Source: Perognathus longimembris pacificus (lineage: Eukaryota; Chordata; Mammalia; Rodentia; Heteromyidae). Taken from it: DNA of 64,000 bases. The notes below the pieces were generated by a model, which was given only the letters and a program-made list of their open reading frames with translations, searched no databases and had not been told where the DNA came from. Location of the stretch: assembly GCF_023159225.1 (NCBI RefSeq), contig NC_063169.1, forward strand, positions 53,717,934 to 53,781,933, read 5' to 3'. Shown in pieces: positions 46,499 through 57,300 of this stretch (position 1 is its first letter; each line of letters begins with the position of its first letter). The translations under genes and the position numbers were made by a program.

Positions 46499-46708
46499 CC
46501 AGTCCTGGGCCTTGGACTCAGGGCCTGAGCACTGTCCCTGGCTTCTTTTTGCTCAAGGCTAGCACTCTGCCACTTGAGCCACAGCGCCACTTCTGGCCGT
46601 TTTCTGTATATGTGGTACTGGGGAATCGAACCTAGGGCTTCATGTATTCGAGGCAAGCACTCTTGCCACTAGGCCATATCCCAGCCCCTCTCTTTTTCTT
46701 TTGTTTTC
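46461..46708 (-). mobile_element. Young IDL-Geo-like SINE, copy 1 of a cluster
   Basis: Full-length minus copy (46481-46688). Flanks TCTCTTTTTCTTTTCTTTTC (46461-46480) and TCTCTTTTTCTTTTGTTTTC (46689-46708) differ at one base and look like a target-site duplication in a pyrimidine tract. Confidence 0.93.
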
Positions 46709-46903
46709 TTTTTTCCAGTCCTGGGGCTTGGACTCTGTGCCTGAGCACTGTCCCTGGCTTCTTTTTGCTCAAGGCTAGCATTCTGCCACTTGAGCCACAG
46801 CGCCATTTCTTGCTGTTTTCTATATATGTGGTGCTGAGGAATCGAACCCAGGGCTTCATGTATACAAGGCTAGCACTCTTGCCACTAGGTCATATTCCCA
46901 GCC
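46709..46903 (-). mobile_element. IDL-Geo-like SINE, copy 2 of a cluster
   Basis: CCAGTCCTGGGGCTTGGACT, CCACTTGAGCCACAGCGCCA, GGAATCGAACCCAGGGCTTC, in the same orientation as copy 1. Confidence 0.94.
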
Positions 46904-46965
46904 CCTCTTTGTTTTTCTTTCTTTCTCTCGATCTCTCTCTCTTTCTCTTCATTTCTTCTTCTTTC

Positions 46966-47035
46966 CTTTTGCCAGTTCTGGGGCTTGAACTCAGGGCCTG
47001 GGAGCTGTCCCTGAGCTTTTTTTGCTCAAAAAAGT
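46966..47035 (-). mobile_element. Truncated Geo-like right half, copy 3 of a cluster
   Basis: TTTTGCCAGTTCTGGGGCTT to TTTTTTTGCTCAAAAAAG, cut off after the TTGAGC block. Confidence 0.85.
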
Positions 47036-47067
47036 TATTTATAACAATCTGGACTCATGGATACTAT

Positions 47068-47425
47068 GTCCTTCTTTGATCTTGCTATGGTTTAAGTTAT
47101 CAGTGTACTCAAAGGTCCACATGGTCCCCAGAGCACTGGTGTAGCACTGTAGGTGGTGTAATCTTTAAGGGGTGGGCCTAACTGAGAAGTTCATAGGTCA
47201 TGAGAGGCATACCTCAAGAGGGGCTGTGAGAGCCATCAGTTTCCTTCCCTTTGCAATCTGCTGTGCTATGCATATCCACCATGATGCTCTGCCTTAACAC
47301 AGGCCCAAAGCAATGCTGTCAGCCAATCATAAATTGAAAGCTCAAACGCTACGAGCCAATAGACTTTTTTGGTCCTTATTAGTCAACAATCTCAGGTATT
47401 TGTTACGAGTGATCAAAAGCTGACT
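47068..47425 (+). mobile_element. MaLR-type LTR (ORR1/MLT1-like)
   Basis: TCTTTAAGGGGTGGGCCTAA, GTCATGAGAGGCATACCTCA, GAGCCAATAGACTTTTTTGG and AATCTCAGGTATTTGTTACG follow the order of a rodent MaLR LTR in plus orientation. Confidence 0.75.
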
Positions 47426-47761
47426 GTTAGACCCTAATACTATTTTTATTTCATTTCACTTCATTACTCAAATTATTCCAATTTGGGAGATTAGGAACTC
47501 TTTCAAGTTGGCTCTAGTGACTTTTCAATAAGCCTTTGCTCTTTCTAAATATTTCCTTACATTTTGGAACCACAAGATATCTCAGGTTCATTTGATCTAT
47601 TTCTCCCGCCCTAGGCTCATCATCACCAACTTCTACAGGAGTCCTGAATATATTTATTGGAGGATGGTGTCTAATTATTACCTAAAATGCAATGTATTTA
47701 GCAATATCTAACCACCATCCCACCATGTACACCCAGAGTAGAAGAGCTCTGCTTAACCTTT

Positions 47762-48004
47762 TTTTTTTTTTTGTATGTGTACACAGATACTGGGAATTGA
47801 ATGCAGTCTCACACTCTTGCTCAGATTTATTCACTCATGGATGGTGCTCTATCCCTCAAGTCTTGCCTCTGTTTCTAGCTTTTGCTGGTTACTGGAGATA
47901 AGAGTCTCTCAGATTTGTCTGCCAGGCTGGCTTTGAGCTACGATCCTCAGATCTCAACCTCATGAGTATCTGGGATTACAGGCATGAGCCACCAGCATCT
48001 GGCT
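47762..48004 (-). mobile_element. Diverged B1-like + Geo-like SINE
   Basis: ACTGGGAATTGAATGCAGTC, GTTACTGGAGATAAGAGTCT, GGATTACAGGCATGAGCCAC. Confidence 0.85.
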
Positions 48005-48139
48005 TGCTTGAATTTGTTACTGGGTAGACTGTCAAAACACTTGGGAGGTTTGCCTTGGAGTATGAGCATGCTCCCCTTTCCATCAACTGTGTTTCAGCAA
48101 CACTAGCCCTTTTGTGTCTCACTGCCAATATAGCCGAGG

Positions 48140-48210
48140 CTGTCTAGACCAGAGATTTCCAAATCTGGCTGTGTGTCAAAATGATCTGGGAGCTGTACTA
48201 AAATCAAATG
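48140..48210 (+). mobile_element. MER5-like fragment
   Basis: CCAGAGATTTCCAAATCTGG then TGTGTGTCAAAATGATCTGG, like the start of MER5. Confidence 0.55.
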
Positions 48211-48254
48211 GCTACAGGCAGAACACAGTATTTAGGGCTGTGAGAATATTCTGC

Positions 48255-48525
48255 ATGATACTGTGATGACTGATTCATGTCCTTACACACTGTCCAGATG
48301 AACAGAATATATAACAGCAATCTATGTGGGGGACCCCAGTGATGATGCGTTAATGTAGGTCTGTCCATTGTAATCAGTGTGCCACTCTGGTGGGGAGTAT
48401 TGATACTGAGAGAGGCTGTCCACATACAGGGCACAGACTATATGGGAAATTCTGTACATCCCTCTCAATTCTGAGGTGAACCAAACTGCTCTAAAAGAGA
48501 AACAGGGCTTTTTGTTTTTAAAATC
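48255..48525 (+). mobile_element. Old L1 3'UTR end
   Basis: GTGCCACTCTGGTGGGGAGT, TATATGGGAAATTCTGTACA, CTCAATTCTGAGGTGAACCA and ACTGCTCTAAAAGAG match the ordered text of an old L1 3' end. Confidence 0.75.
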
Positions 48526-48559
48526 CCATCTTAGATTTCTTCTTTTCTGTTTAATGTTT

Positions 48560-48792
48560 GGCCTTTACTACTCCAGGTGCTAGTCTTGGGCCTACGTGCT
48601 GTCTCTGAGCTTTTATGCACAGGGCTGGCACCCTACCACTTGATCCACAGCTCTCCTTCTGGCTTTTTGGTGGTTAACTGGAGATGAGAGTCTCATGGAC
48701 TTCCATGCTCAGGCTGGCTTCAAAGCATGATCCTCAAATCTCAGCCTCCTGAGTAGCTAGGTTTACAGGTATGAGCCACCAGTACCCAGCTG
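48560..48792 (-). mobile_element. B1-like + Geo-like composite SINE
   Basis: CCACTTGATCCACAGCTCTC, GGTGGTTAACTGGAGATGAG, GGTTTACAGGTATGAGCCAC. Confidence 0.93.
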
Positions 48793-49198
48793 AACGCAGT
48801 AATTTTAAGGGACTCTTCCCATCACTCAATGTCCTGCAGACTTGGGGAGCACTAGTACAAGTCAGCACAGGAGTATGTTTATTTGGGGTAACGTATTATT
48901 TTTTAGCTTTCCTCATGTCCAAGTATACGCTTTAAAGACAAGAAAGGAAATCTTCCTCACAGTCAACATTTCTTGGTGAAGGGGCTCAGCTTGTATGTAC
49001 GAGATAAATCTAATTTGGTGGCTTTGAAATGACTTTTAAAAAGGCAACCACAGGGAAATTGATATAAACTATAAACATACATGAAAGCACACAGGGCCAT
49101 GGGCACATATACATGAACTAACTGACTAATGTATGGTGTATCTCCACGGGAGGATTCCAATGGTATAACTCTTGTAAACAAACTGACTTAGAGTTGAA

Positions 49199-49480
49199 CA
49201 CAATGAATACCAGGAAGCTGAAACATTGTTAGATGGTTGTGGATGCGGGGGTGGAGGGCGGCAGGGCAGATGGAGAGAGGAATGGTGGGTAAATGCAGTC
49301 ATAATATTCAATGTACATATATGAACATAGAACCCAGTATGTTGAAGGGATGGGAGGTGTTGGGGCAGATGAGAGAGAATTATGGAAGGGATGACATTGC
49401 TTAAGATACATTGCACTCATAAACTGACACCTGAATTGAATTGAAACCCCTATAAGACTATTTACAGATAATAAAAGAAT
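49199..49480 (+). mobile_element. Unclassified dispersed repeat, copy B (most complete)
   Basis: Matches 2008-2230 along its length and 33650-33775 at its 3' end (GGGATGACATTGCTTAAGAT, CACTCATAAACTGACACCTG, AATTGAAACCCCTATAAGAC). It stops about 80 bp short of the MAP3K5 exon at 49562. Confidence 0.6.
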
Positions 49481-49561
49481 CAATCAATAAAAGGCAAGTA
49501 ATGAGATATCAGAAGTGAAATGACAGAGGAACATTGTTCAGAGTAATTAAACATTTGTCAC

Positions 49562-49667
49562 CTGGAACCAGAATGGTAATCGCTGTCTGCACAGCCTTTC
49601 GGATAATGCTGTCCAAGGCAAACATCCAGTGTGGTTTGATGTTGTGATTCCGGAGCACTTTATTGAC
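49562..49667 (-). CDS. MAP3K5: MAP3K5 coding exon
   Basis: The exon encodes human residues 1138-1172 plus the first base of codon 1173. It starts VNKVLRNHNIKPHWM and ends AITILVP, appearing identical to human. Acceptor TTCCTTTGCCAG, donor GTTCCAG|GTGACA. Entry phase 0, exit phase 1. Confidence 0.97.
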
Positions 49668-50249
49668 CTGGCAAAGGAAAGTGACATTCAATCTTCTTGG
49701 GACTGAGTCCACAGCTGCAGAATGGTTGGTGAGAGAATCCCTAGGGCTTATATAAAAATGACCTCTGTCTACAAATGTTATGACTGCCAAGTAACACAGT
49801 TGAGTGTTTCAGCACACTCTGGTGATTTGGGAAAAGCAAGCAAATGGGCTGAGAGATGAGCATGAATGTGTGACCTCAGTTTTGCCATAATGTTGGCCTG
49901 TTTCCTTCCCGCCATCATTTATGCCTTTGTAAATAAGAAGATACTCTGCTTGAATGTCCCAGAAACCCAGTGCACATGCAAAATCCTCATCAGAGCAGCT
50001 TTTTCAATGGCTTCACTAGTTCATCTATTTAAATAGGCACCAAAATAGATATGCTTCTGACTTTTCTGCTCTTTGTTTTTCAGAACATCTATAAAACTTA
50101 GGATTTCACTCATCAATGACAGTAAATGCATTTACATTACAGTGCTACCATTATCACTATCCACAGAACTCTTTATCTTACAAAACCTTTGCACCATTAA
50201 ACAGGTTTCCATATTCCAAACAGTTCCTGAAAACATAAGTGAACTCTAT

Positions 50250-50372
50250 AGTATATGACCTCATGTGGCAGGCATATTTTGCTTGGAATAATGTCTTCAA
50301 GATATAAGCCAATGTTGTTTCCTGAATGAGAATTTGTTCTTTTTTAATGGCTGAATAATATTCCATATTCAT
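50250..50372 (-). mobile_element. L1 ORF2 C-terminal fragment
   Basis: A minus-strand frame starts MNMEYYSAIKKEQI. MEYYSAIKK is the hallmark of the C-terminal end of mammalian L1 ORF2. The fragment is not functional. Confidence 0.75.
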
Positions 50373-50874
50373 TGCCTCTTTGAAGACAACTTTTTATCAT
50401 AAGACTAAGGAAGGCTCATTTAAAGTTTGGATTAACTGTACCACTTGCTGGTTGACAAAAGCCTCCAGAAATGGCCTCTTGTAAAGACCTTAACAACACT
50501 GAGAGACGACCAAGTTGCAATCCTATGCCAGATGCGAGAGTGCCAATCACTCAGTACCACCCTAGGTCAATTCTCACCCAAACTCCCTGGTTTAGCAAAC
50601 AATTTGAGGAGATGGTTTGGGAAGCATTTCTACTTATTCCAGGAAATCCTTTCAGATTGCCCTTGTCCCTTAAAAGACTTGCTTATTTAGCTAGCAGATA
50701 AAATATTTAGTATCCTAGAATATTTCTCTTAAAACTCACATATACTAGGTAGAAGTGGAATCCTTTATAAGAGGGCATGCCCTGCTCTTCATACTTCCTT
50801 CATTATACACATGTTAACTATGGCTATGGTTTGAGTTTATTCTGGACAGGAAGCATGCTAGAACACAGGTGAAT

Positions 50875-50875
<1 letters not shown>

Positions 50876-50927
<52 letters not shown>
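50876..50927 (+). repeat. (GT)n microsatellite
   Basis: About 26 uninterrupted GT units. Confidence 0.98.
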
Positions 50928-50928
<1 letters not shown>

Positions 50929-51416
50929 GTGGGACAGAGGCCAAAATTAAAACCAAGTAACTCTTATTCTGAATTCTACAGCCAATTTGCTTTCCAACTT
51001 CTAGGATGAAGGCCAAATGTGTGGGCAAGTGCAAATTAGCTAAATTGCTTCCCTCTATTTACAGATGGCTGGGTTTCCCTGGTTGTTAGGTAAGCGGCCC
51101 TTTAGCATTTATATTAGTGATCGATTGCCAGTTGCATTTGCTCTGTATGACCTTAATCAAGTCAGGACTCTTGTCCTTGTTCACAATATTATACAAGGAC
51201 AAAGTGGCTTACTCAGTGTCTCAGAGAATACTAGAGGCTGTTGAAGGATTATAAATTGGTTTTAAATTGGGGATATTTCATGTTTCAAATGCAACAATCA
51301 AGGCAGCTTGTATATACGATCAATAAACCCATTAGAGGTAAATTAATTTTTGAAAATTAAATACAGTTATACAACATGCTTTAATATGCACATCAGAAAC
51401 ATCATAAAGAACACTT

Positions 51417-51648
51417 ATTTTTTTTTGTCAGTCATGGGGCTTGACCTCAGGGCCTGGGCACTGTTCTTAAGCTTTTTAGAAGCACTCTAACAACTTTGAG
51501 CCACAGCTCTACTTCCAGTTTTCTGGTGGTTAGTTGGCAATAAGAGTCTCAGAGACTTTCCTGATTGGGCGGCTTCAAACTGAGATCCTCAGATCTCAGC
51601 CTCCCGAATAACTACTATAACATATGTGAGCTACCAATGCCCAGCTTA
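51417..51648 (-). mobile_element. B1-like + Geo-like composite SINE
   Basis: GTCAGTCATGGGGCTTGACC, ACTTTGAGCCACAGCTCTAC, GATCCTCAGATCTCAGCCTC. Confidence 0.92.
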
Positions 51649-52317
51649 ACATTCTTATTTTTGTGTCTTGCACTTTCTAAGGTCTTCTGGGAGGGGATAG
51701 CTTAGGCATGTATTCAGAGATGTTTTCTCCAAGAATAAAGCAAGTGTTTTAATCAGACTGTCAGAAAACTGGCTTCAAGTTTGTGTTGCCTAGTAACTCA
51801 GTTTTAAAGAGAATTCTCTGCAATTTCTCATTAGATCATGTAGACATTTCCTCTCAGTCATGGTGTGTACTCTGAAATATATTTCAGGCTATGATATAGT
51901 GAATACTTATAAAATAAATATATTAAGATATTTCTACAAAGGAACCTGGTTGGAACAAATGGTTGTTTTTCACAGTGACCATCAGCATTGCTGTGTCCTG
52001 TTAAGTTCGTCTCAGTGGCCACTAGATGGCATTTGTTGCCCGGTACTACAAAGCACATGACTAAAGCCTGCTATGCGGTGAAAGTCGCCGAAATAAATAG
52101 TGATCCGCTACGTGATTTCACTAAGAACAAAGTTCAGCTCGGGGAGATGTTCCTAAGGTTTGTTATTTTCCCATGGTGAGTTGGTTTTATGTGTATCTAT
52201 TTTGGGAGCAGAGGGGATTAAACACTCAATAACCATTCTGATGCAGAGATGCATATTGGTAGGGAAGTATCCCACACTTACATCAAACAGACGAGAACTC
52301 ATTGCGATTTCACTTAC

Positions 52318-52503
52318 AGCATCTTGGAAGCCGAAGAGGACCACCTGTACTTGACTGATGCCGTGGCTGTCAAAATCCAGCTCTAACTTCAGTTTCGACA
52401 GAGTAGTGGCTATGATTTTTCGGTCAGTGGACCTTACAAACTCTCTGAGGCTGGCGATGAGGGTTGTGATGTGCTCCCATTTTAGTTTAGGTTCTTCTGC
52501 ACC
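52318..52503 (-). CDS. MAP3K5: MAP3K5 coding exon: conserved C-terminal regulatory segment
   Basis: This 186-nt, phase 0/0 exon encodes human residues 1076-1137 (GAEEPKLKWEHITTL through VVLFGFQDA). The segment appears identical to the remembered human protein. Acceptor CTTATCCCCAG, donor GATGCT|GTAAGT. It carries the conserved basic FVRSTDRKI stretch and the acidic-hydrophobic SKLKLELDFD segment. The exact structural role of this region is less well defined than that of the kinase or SAM domains. Confidence 0.97.
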
Positions 52504-53350
52504 CTGGGGATAAGACCGCACAAACCCATCAGTCTCTTCATGCTGCAAAAAATGACTATGGCCATACCGTTCTCAAAGCCTTTTTTGAGAAGACCTGGGC
52601 TTCCGGTGCCTCCTGCTAAAGGCAATTCAGACCACATTTTGAACTCTAGGGCTTCTCTTAGCCACAGTCCTCACCATCAACCCAGAACCAGACTTTGAGA
52701 GAAAGAGCATTTACTTGGCATATTGGCCAATAGCCAGGGACAGGCTGAGGCAGTGAGATTCCTCAGATATTTTAATTGGGCACTCAAGTGAGATTCAGGC
52801 AATAAGCCATAGCATCTTAACTCCAAACTCTGTCCAGAGAGAGGTCATAAAACAGAGCCATAACTGTATCCAATTATAAGGAAGAAAGTGAAAGCCATGG
52901 AGTTGAGAATGACCATAGAAAAGGGAAACAGACAGACATGGGAACGCATGCCAAGAGAACAAATAGCAGCAGAGAAAAGCCGTGCGAACTCTTGAAACTT
53001 GAAGTCACTTGGAATCACATTCTGCACTGTGGTCGAGCATCCATTTCTCTCATTGCTAAGTGTGTCTCTCACAGTGTGTCCTGACCAATGGGTGCTGCCA
53101 CAGTGTCCCAGTACTTCCATCGCCCTTAAATTCCTAGCAAACTGATCTCAAATTCCATCCTTAAAACTACTCTTTGCCCACCAGTGAGGCAATTAGTTAT
53201 AACCATGAACCAATGGGCAATTTGGCAGACAAAACCAAAATATTAAAGCTTAGGTTGAATGTTTTTACTTTGAGTAAGGCACACTGGTCCTAGAAAGGAA
53301 ATGCAGTACAATATTATATATTCTCCTTTGACTTTAAGAAACTATGGAAT
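52504..53350. other. MAP3K5: MAP3K5 intron, nothing recognised
   Basis: Intronic DNA upstream of the exon at 52318-52503; no repeat of the main families or other gene seen. Confidence 0.5.
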
Positions 53351-53351
53351 T

Positions 53352-53573
53352 TTATGTGAGTGTGCCAGTATTGGGGCTTGCCTTCAGGGCTTGAGTGCTG
53401 TTCCTTAGCTTTTTTGCTCAAGGCTGGCACTCAACCCCTTGAGTTAGAGCTCCACTTCTGGCTTTTTGGTAATTAATTGGAGATAAGAGTCTTATGGACT
53501 TTCCTACCTGAGCTGGCTTTGAACTAAAATGAGTAGCTAGGATTATACATATGAGCCACTGGCACCAAACCAC
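53352..53573 (-). mobile_element. B1-like + Geo-like composite SINE with internal deletion
   Basis: CAGTATTGGGGCTTGCCTTC, GGTAATTAATTGGAGATAAG; after GGCTTTGAACTAAAATGAGT part of the B1-like region is missing. Confidence 0.85.
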
Positions 53574-53579
53574 AATGGG

Positions 53580-54368
53580 ATTTTTATTTCTATTTCATAT
53601 TGCACATTTTTTAAACTGCAGGACATTAAATTTCTCAACTGGGCTGTGAACATTATAATTCCTAGGATTCTATTAAAATAAAAAGAGAAACCATCCAGTT
53701 TGTTCTCTACATATGTTTTCATTTGGGAGGTCTGCCCATTTTTTAATATTTTCATAAAGAAATATTATATTGAAAAGTTTAAGAGCTATCATTATGAAAT
53801 TGTCAAAATCACACTGGGAACAATTATAAGCCATGAGTATTTTTGTTTTTCTTACCATAAAACGAAATGATACCCAAAGTCTAGATTTACAGGCAAAACC
53901 ATAACACCATGAAAATATGTCCAGGAAAACATGTGAGTTATTCAGCAATTGAAAGCTTATCTTACTAAAGGATCAGTTGACAAGTTAGCCAACAAGCTCA
54001 ACAGCAAACATAAATTTTCACATTAGGTTTGTTTTCACAACACAAAAACATGTTGCTTCTAGTTTTTGGATGTTTGTGTGTCACACACTCTCTGTTCTGG
54101 GAAAGGCTTCCTGTCCTGGCTACTTCATCCACTTGCGTAATCGCTATTTCTGTCCTAATTGCTGTCCCATCTCCCGTCCCTCCATGTTAACTCCTCATGT
54201 GCCTTCATTAATTGGGCATTTTCAATGGTGGCAGCGAGATGGTCGGGGCTGACTCAGCATTTGACAGCGTGCCATTCCACAGCACTTGCTCACAGGACAA
54301 CTCCCCATGCCTTCTGTAGCACTTGTCTCTACTCTCTGTCCTTTAAGCTTCCTTAACAAACAGGAGAG
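53580..54368. other. MAP3K5: MAP3K5 intron, nothing recognised
   Basis: AT-rich intronic DNA without an element I can name. Confidence 0.5.
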
Positions 54369-54369
54369 G

Positions 54370-54593
54370 AGCTAGGCACCCATGGCTCACACCTGTAAAT
54401 TCTAGATACTCAGGAGGCTGAGATCTGAGAGTCATGGTTCCAAGCCAGCCAGGCAGGAAAATCTGTGAGACTCTTATCTCCAAGTCAACACTGAAAAATC
54501 TGAAGTAGAGCTAGGGCTGAAGTGGCAGAGCACTAGCCTTGAGCAAGAAAGTTCAGGGATAGTGTCCAGGCCCTGAATTCAAGACCCAGGGCC

Positions 54594-54595
<2 letters not shown>
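54370..54595 (+). mobile_element. B1-like + Geo-like composite SINE
   Basis: GGCTCACACCTGTAAATTCT, GGCTGAGATCTGAGAGTCAT, GAATTCAAGACCCAGGGCCA; its tail is the CA repeat that follows. Confidence 0.93.

Positions 54596-54649
<54 letters not shown>
54596..54649 (+). repeat. (AC)n microsatellite
   Basis: About 27 uninterrupted AC units grown from the SINE tail. Confidence 0.98.
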
Positions 54650-54652
<3 letters not shown>

Positions 54653-54929
54653 GATTTCTGGAAGATGGTACAGATTAAAGGAGCTGTTCGTGGTTTTGCA
54701 TATTGAGAACCTAGCCACCATCTTACCCTTGATATTGTTATAAAGGGTAGACTGAAATGTGAAAATGTACCCAGAAATATTTTTTAAACAATTAAAAAGA
54801 ATTAGTTCTTTTTGGTTGCAGAAAACATGAAAAAGATTTATTTCTTTCTGGTTATAAAAAACAGTTGAAGAGATAGGTAACTATTATTATCTGCTTTATA
54901 ATAACAACAGTAATAACATTTGTACAACC

Positions 54930-55080
54930 ATTTCTGTAATTATCTAAATGGCCCATGACTTCAATGATTTCTGATAGTAACCTTATCAGGTAGATTTTCT
55001 TATGACACAGAAACGGTACAGGCACTGAGAAGGCCCAAATCACACAGCCTTTGAATGATGGCACCAGGCCTTCAACAGTG
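54930..55080 (-). mobile_element. MIR remnant
   Basis: TTATCAGGTAGATTTTCTTA, GACACAGAAACGGTACAGGC and AAATCACACAGCCTTTGAAT fit an inverted MIR. Confidence 0.5.
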
Positions 55081-55586
55081 ATAAAGTCCAACCTCACTGT
55101 AAGCCCCTGCTACTTCCATTTGCTGGAAAAGCCAGCTGGAATCCCAGACCAAGACCTTATCACAAAACCACCATGTGACATCCCAGGAAAATATTTACAA
55201 TGTCTACTAGGATGTCAACTTCATTGGGATGTAGATTTTATTTTTTGTCCATGGTAACTCCAAGTACCTAGCATCTGACAGATGACCAGTTAGAGTTGGG
55301 TGAATGAAGGAATGTACTCCAAGTGCTCACCGGTTGTTCTTCATCTACATTTAGCTTCTATTATCTGAACCATACTATTCTCAGTCTTTTACATGACCAC
55401 AGTGGGCTTGTCCAGTATACTCAAACCTCACCCTACCCCAAGCTTAGAGCCCAGCTACCTCTCATCTTCTTGCTAGCTTAAGACTAATTGCTAGACAGAG
55501 GTTTCCATTAGGACCAAGTCAAACCTTGTTCAGAAAGCAGAAGAGGCATAAAGAGAGACCCAATATTGCAAATAACCAACGTGAAG

Positions 55587-55765
55587 TGGGGCTGGAGGCA
55601 TAACTCGAGTGGTAGAGCACTTGCCTGACAAATATGAGGCTCTGAGTTCAATCCCCAATAGTACAGGAAGAAAAACAACAACATAGGGAAAAAAAAGGTT
55701 GGAGGCAGCAAAGCTGGACAGTAGAGTATTAGCCTAGCAAGCTCAAGGCCCTGAATACACATGCA
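55587..55765 (+). mobile_element. Two solo ID-like monomers in tandem
   Basis: GGGGCTGGAGGCATAACTCG...GAGTTCAATCCCCAATAGTA, then a second, weaker unit GGTTGGAGGCAGCAAAGCTG...CTCAAGGCCCTGAAT. Confidence 0.75.
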
Positions 55766-55830
55766 CGTGTGTATATATGCATGTGCATGCACACATACAA
55801 ACACACACACACAAATACACACAGATTTGG

Positions 55831-55935
55831 GGCTGGTTATGATGGCTTAGGCTTGTAGTTCAAGCTATCTGAGAGGTTGAGCTAAAGGATCATTTGAATT
55901 CAGGAGTTCAAGGCTTGCCTGGGCAATAAAATAAC
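55831..55935 (+). mobile_element. B1-like monomer beside a MAP3K5 donor
   Basis: GCTGGTTATGATGGCTTAGG, GAGGTTGAGCTAAAGGATCA, TTCAAGGCTTGCCTGGGCAA. It ends 40 nt from the donor of exon 55975-56143. Confidence 0.75.
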
Positions 55936-55974
55936 ATAAACTTTGGGAAATGAAGGAGACATGCGATGCTTTAC

Positions 55975-56143
55975 CTGTGCTAAAGACTCCATTAGGTTTC
56001 GCACAACTTTGTCTTGGTCTTCTGTCAGGATCCTGTGCAGGGTGGCTCGTCTCTCACTGTCCTTCCTCAGCAAAAAGAATCCAGAATCTTTCTCTTCGGG
56101 GGAAGGAGGGGCACTGTGATCTTCAAAATTTTCATCAGGAATG
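55975..56143 (-). CDS. MAP3K5: MAP3K5 coding exon: linker with Ser1033-equivalent site
   Basis: The exon encodes human residues 1019-1075: (G)IPDENFEDHSAPPSPEEK, then DSGFFLLRKDSERR and RNLMESLAQ. The serine in APPSPEE corresponds to human Ser1033, described as an inhibitory phosphosite. Human has FFML where this copy has FFLL. The acceptor is TGTTTTTATAG and the donor GCACAG|GTAAAG; entry phase 2, exit phase 0. A 39-bp AC/GT microsatellite begins 57 nt upstream of the acceptor, and a B1-like monomer ends 40 nt beyond the donor. Confidence 0.97.
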
Positions 56144-56199
56144 CTATAAAAACAGATGCAACATCAATCAGTTTCCGTTATAAAATAAAATACTTTGCA

Positions 56200-56200
<1 letters not shown>

Positions 56201-56239
<39 letters not shown>
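56201..56239 (+). repeat. (GT)n microsatellite close to a splice acceptor
   Basis: Reads (AC)n in the MAP3K5 transcript and begins 57 nt upstream of the exon at 56143. Confidence 0.97.
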
Positions 56240-56241
<2 letters not shown>

Positions 56242-56386
56242 GGCTTAAACTCAGGACCTTGCACACTTGCTGAGCCACTTGAAGCACACACCTCTAGTTC
56301 CAGGTTTTGGAAAGTCTGGTGAATTTAACCTGTGATGGCTTCAAACTGTGATCCTCAGATCTCAGCCTCCTGAGTAGCTAGGATAT
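56240..56386 (-). mobile_element. Diverged B1-like/Geo-like SINE fragment
   Basis: AGGCTTAAACTCAGGACCTT and AACTGTGATCCTCAGATCTC. It fills most of the short intron between the exons at 56430-56607 and 55975-56143. Confidence 0.8.
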
Positions 56387-56429
56387 GATAGGCAGATGTA
56401 CTTTCACCTGAAAGCAGTTGAATCCTTAC

Positions 56430-56607
56430 CCCAAAAAGAGCGTCCGTATTCCTTTCACGTCTTTTTCTCCGCAGGACTTGGCTCTGGTTTTGAAAGAGAA
56501 GGGGTCCACCTTCAACTCCGTGTCGGGTGACACTGAGCCGTACTCGCTGCTGCTGCTGCTGTCCTCCACGAGCACAGGGACGGGCAAGGAGATACTCCTC
56601 AGAAACT
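56430..56607 (-). CDS. MAP3K5: MAP3K5 coding exon: 14-3-3 binding site
   Basis: The exon encodes human residues 960-1019. It begins (E)FLRSISLPVPVLVED. RSISLP is the known 14-3-3 motif whose second serine is Ser966 in human; phosphorylation there keeps the kinase inactive. A serine run (five S here) and EYGSVSPDTELKVDPF follow, ending GIRTLFL(G). The acceptor is CCCATCCCCGCAG and the donor TTGGG|GTAAGG. Entry is in phase 1 and exit in phase 2. The motif is intact, so this control should be conserved. Confidence 0.97.
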
Positions 56608-56959
56608 CTGCGGGGATGGGAGAAGGACAAAGGGTAATGAAGGCTCTCAAAAACTTGACACCTACTGGAACATTGGTTGAACGATACCAGCATCCTTTGT
56701 CAAATATCTCATGCCAGTGAGCAGCACAATGGTTCCACATGGGCAATTATGATTCCTCCCTTGCTCTGTGTAACCCAGGCAAAGGTCAGCTAGGAAAGGG
56801 CTTCCATGATCCTGCTAGGAAGAGCTCAAGGGTGACAAACAAGAGAGCAGCAGGACTGGAGAGTCCTGGGCATTGATCGTCTTGTTTTTAATCATGACTT
56901 GATTATTTTTACTCATAGTTTTCATATCTGTAAATAAAAGATGAGATGTATTATTTACT

Positions 56960-57160
56960 TTCAGTGGTATTGGGGTTTTAACTCAGGGCCTTGTACTTGG
57001 TAAGCAGGTGCTTTACTACTTGAACCACATTTCCAGTAATTTTGGTTAGTTCTTTTTTTAAATAGTCTTCCATTTTTGCCTAAATGTCCCTGGACAGCAA
57101 TCCTCCTATTTACACCTCCAGCATATCAGAGAAGACAGGTACATCCCACTGTGCACAGCA

Positions 57161-57200
<40 letters not shown>

Positions 57201-57300
57201 GAGATGGTGTATCATGGAATCTCTTCTGCAAGCTGGCGGCAAATCATGATCTTGCTCATCTCCTCTCCCATATAGCAAAGATTAGAGGGGTGAGCTTCCA
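56960..57300 (-). mobile_element. ID-like and B1-like remnants with a (GT)n insert
   Basis: TGGTATTGGGGTTTTAACTC...CTTGAACCACATTTCCAGT is ID-like; the following text is a weak B1-like copy interrupted by a GT repeat at 57163-57200. Confidence 0.55.

Noticed and set aside
46408..47079. Open frames with recurrent texts such as VYVVLGNRT and LPLGHIP
   Set aside because: These are translations of the SINE consensus and recur at many sites in the window.
48335..48415. Box C/D snoRNA-like motifs (GTGATGATG and CTGA about 75 nt apart)
   Set aside because: The stretch lies inside an L1 3'UTR remnant, and no adjacent terminal stem flanks the boxes.
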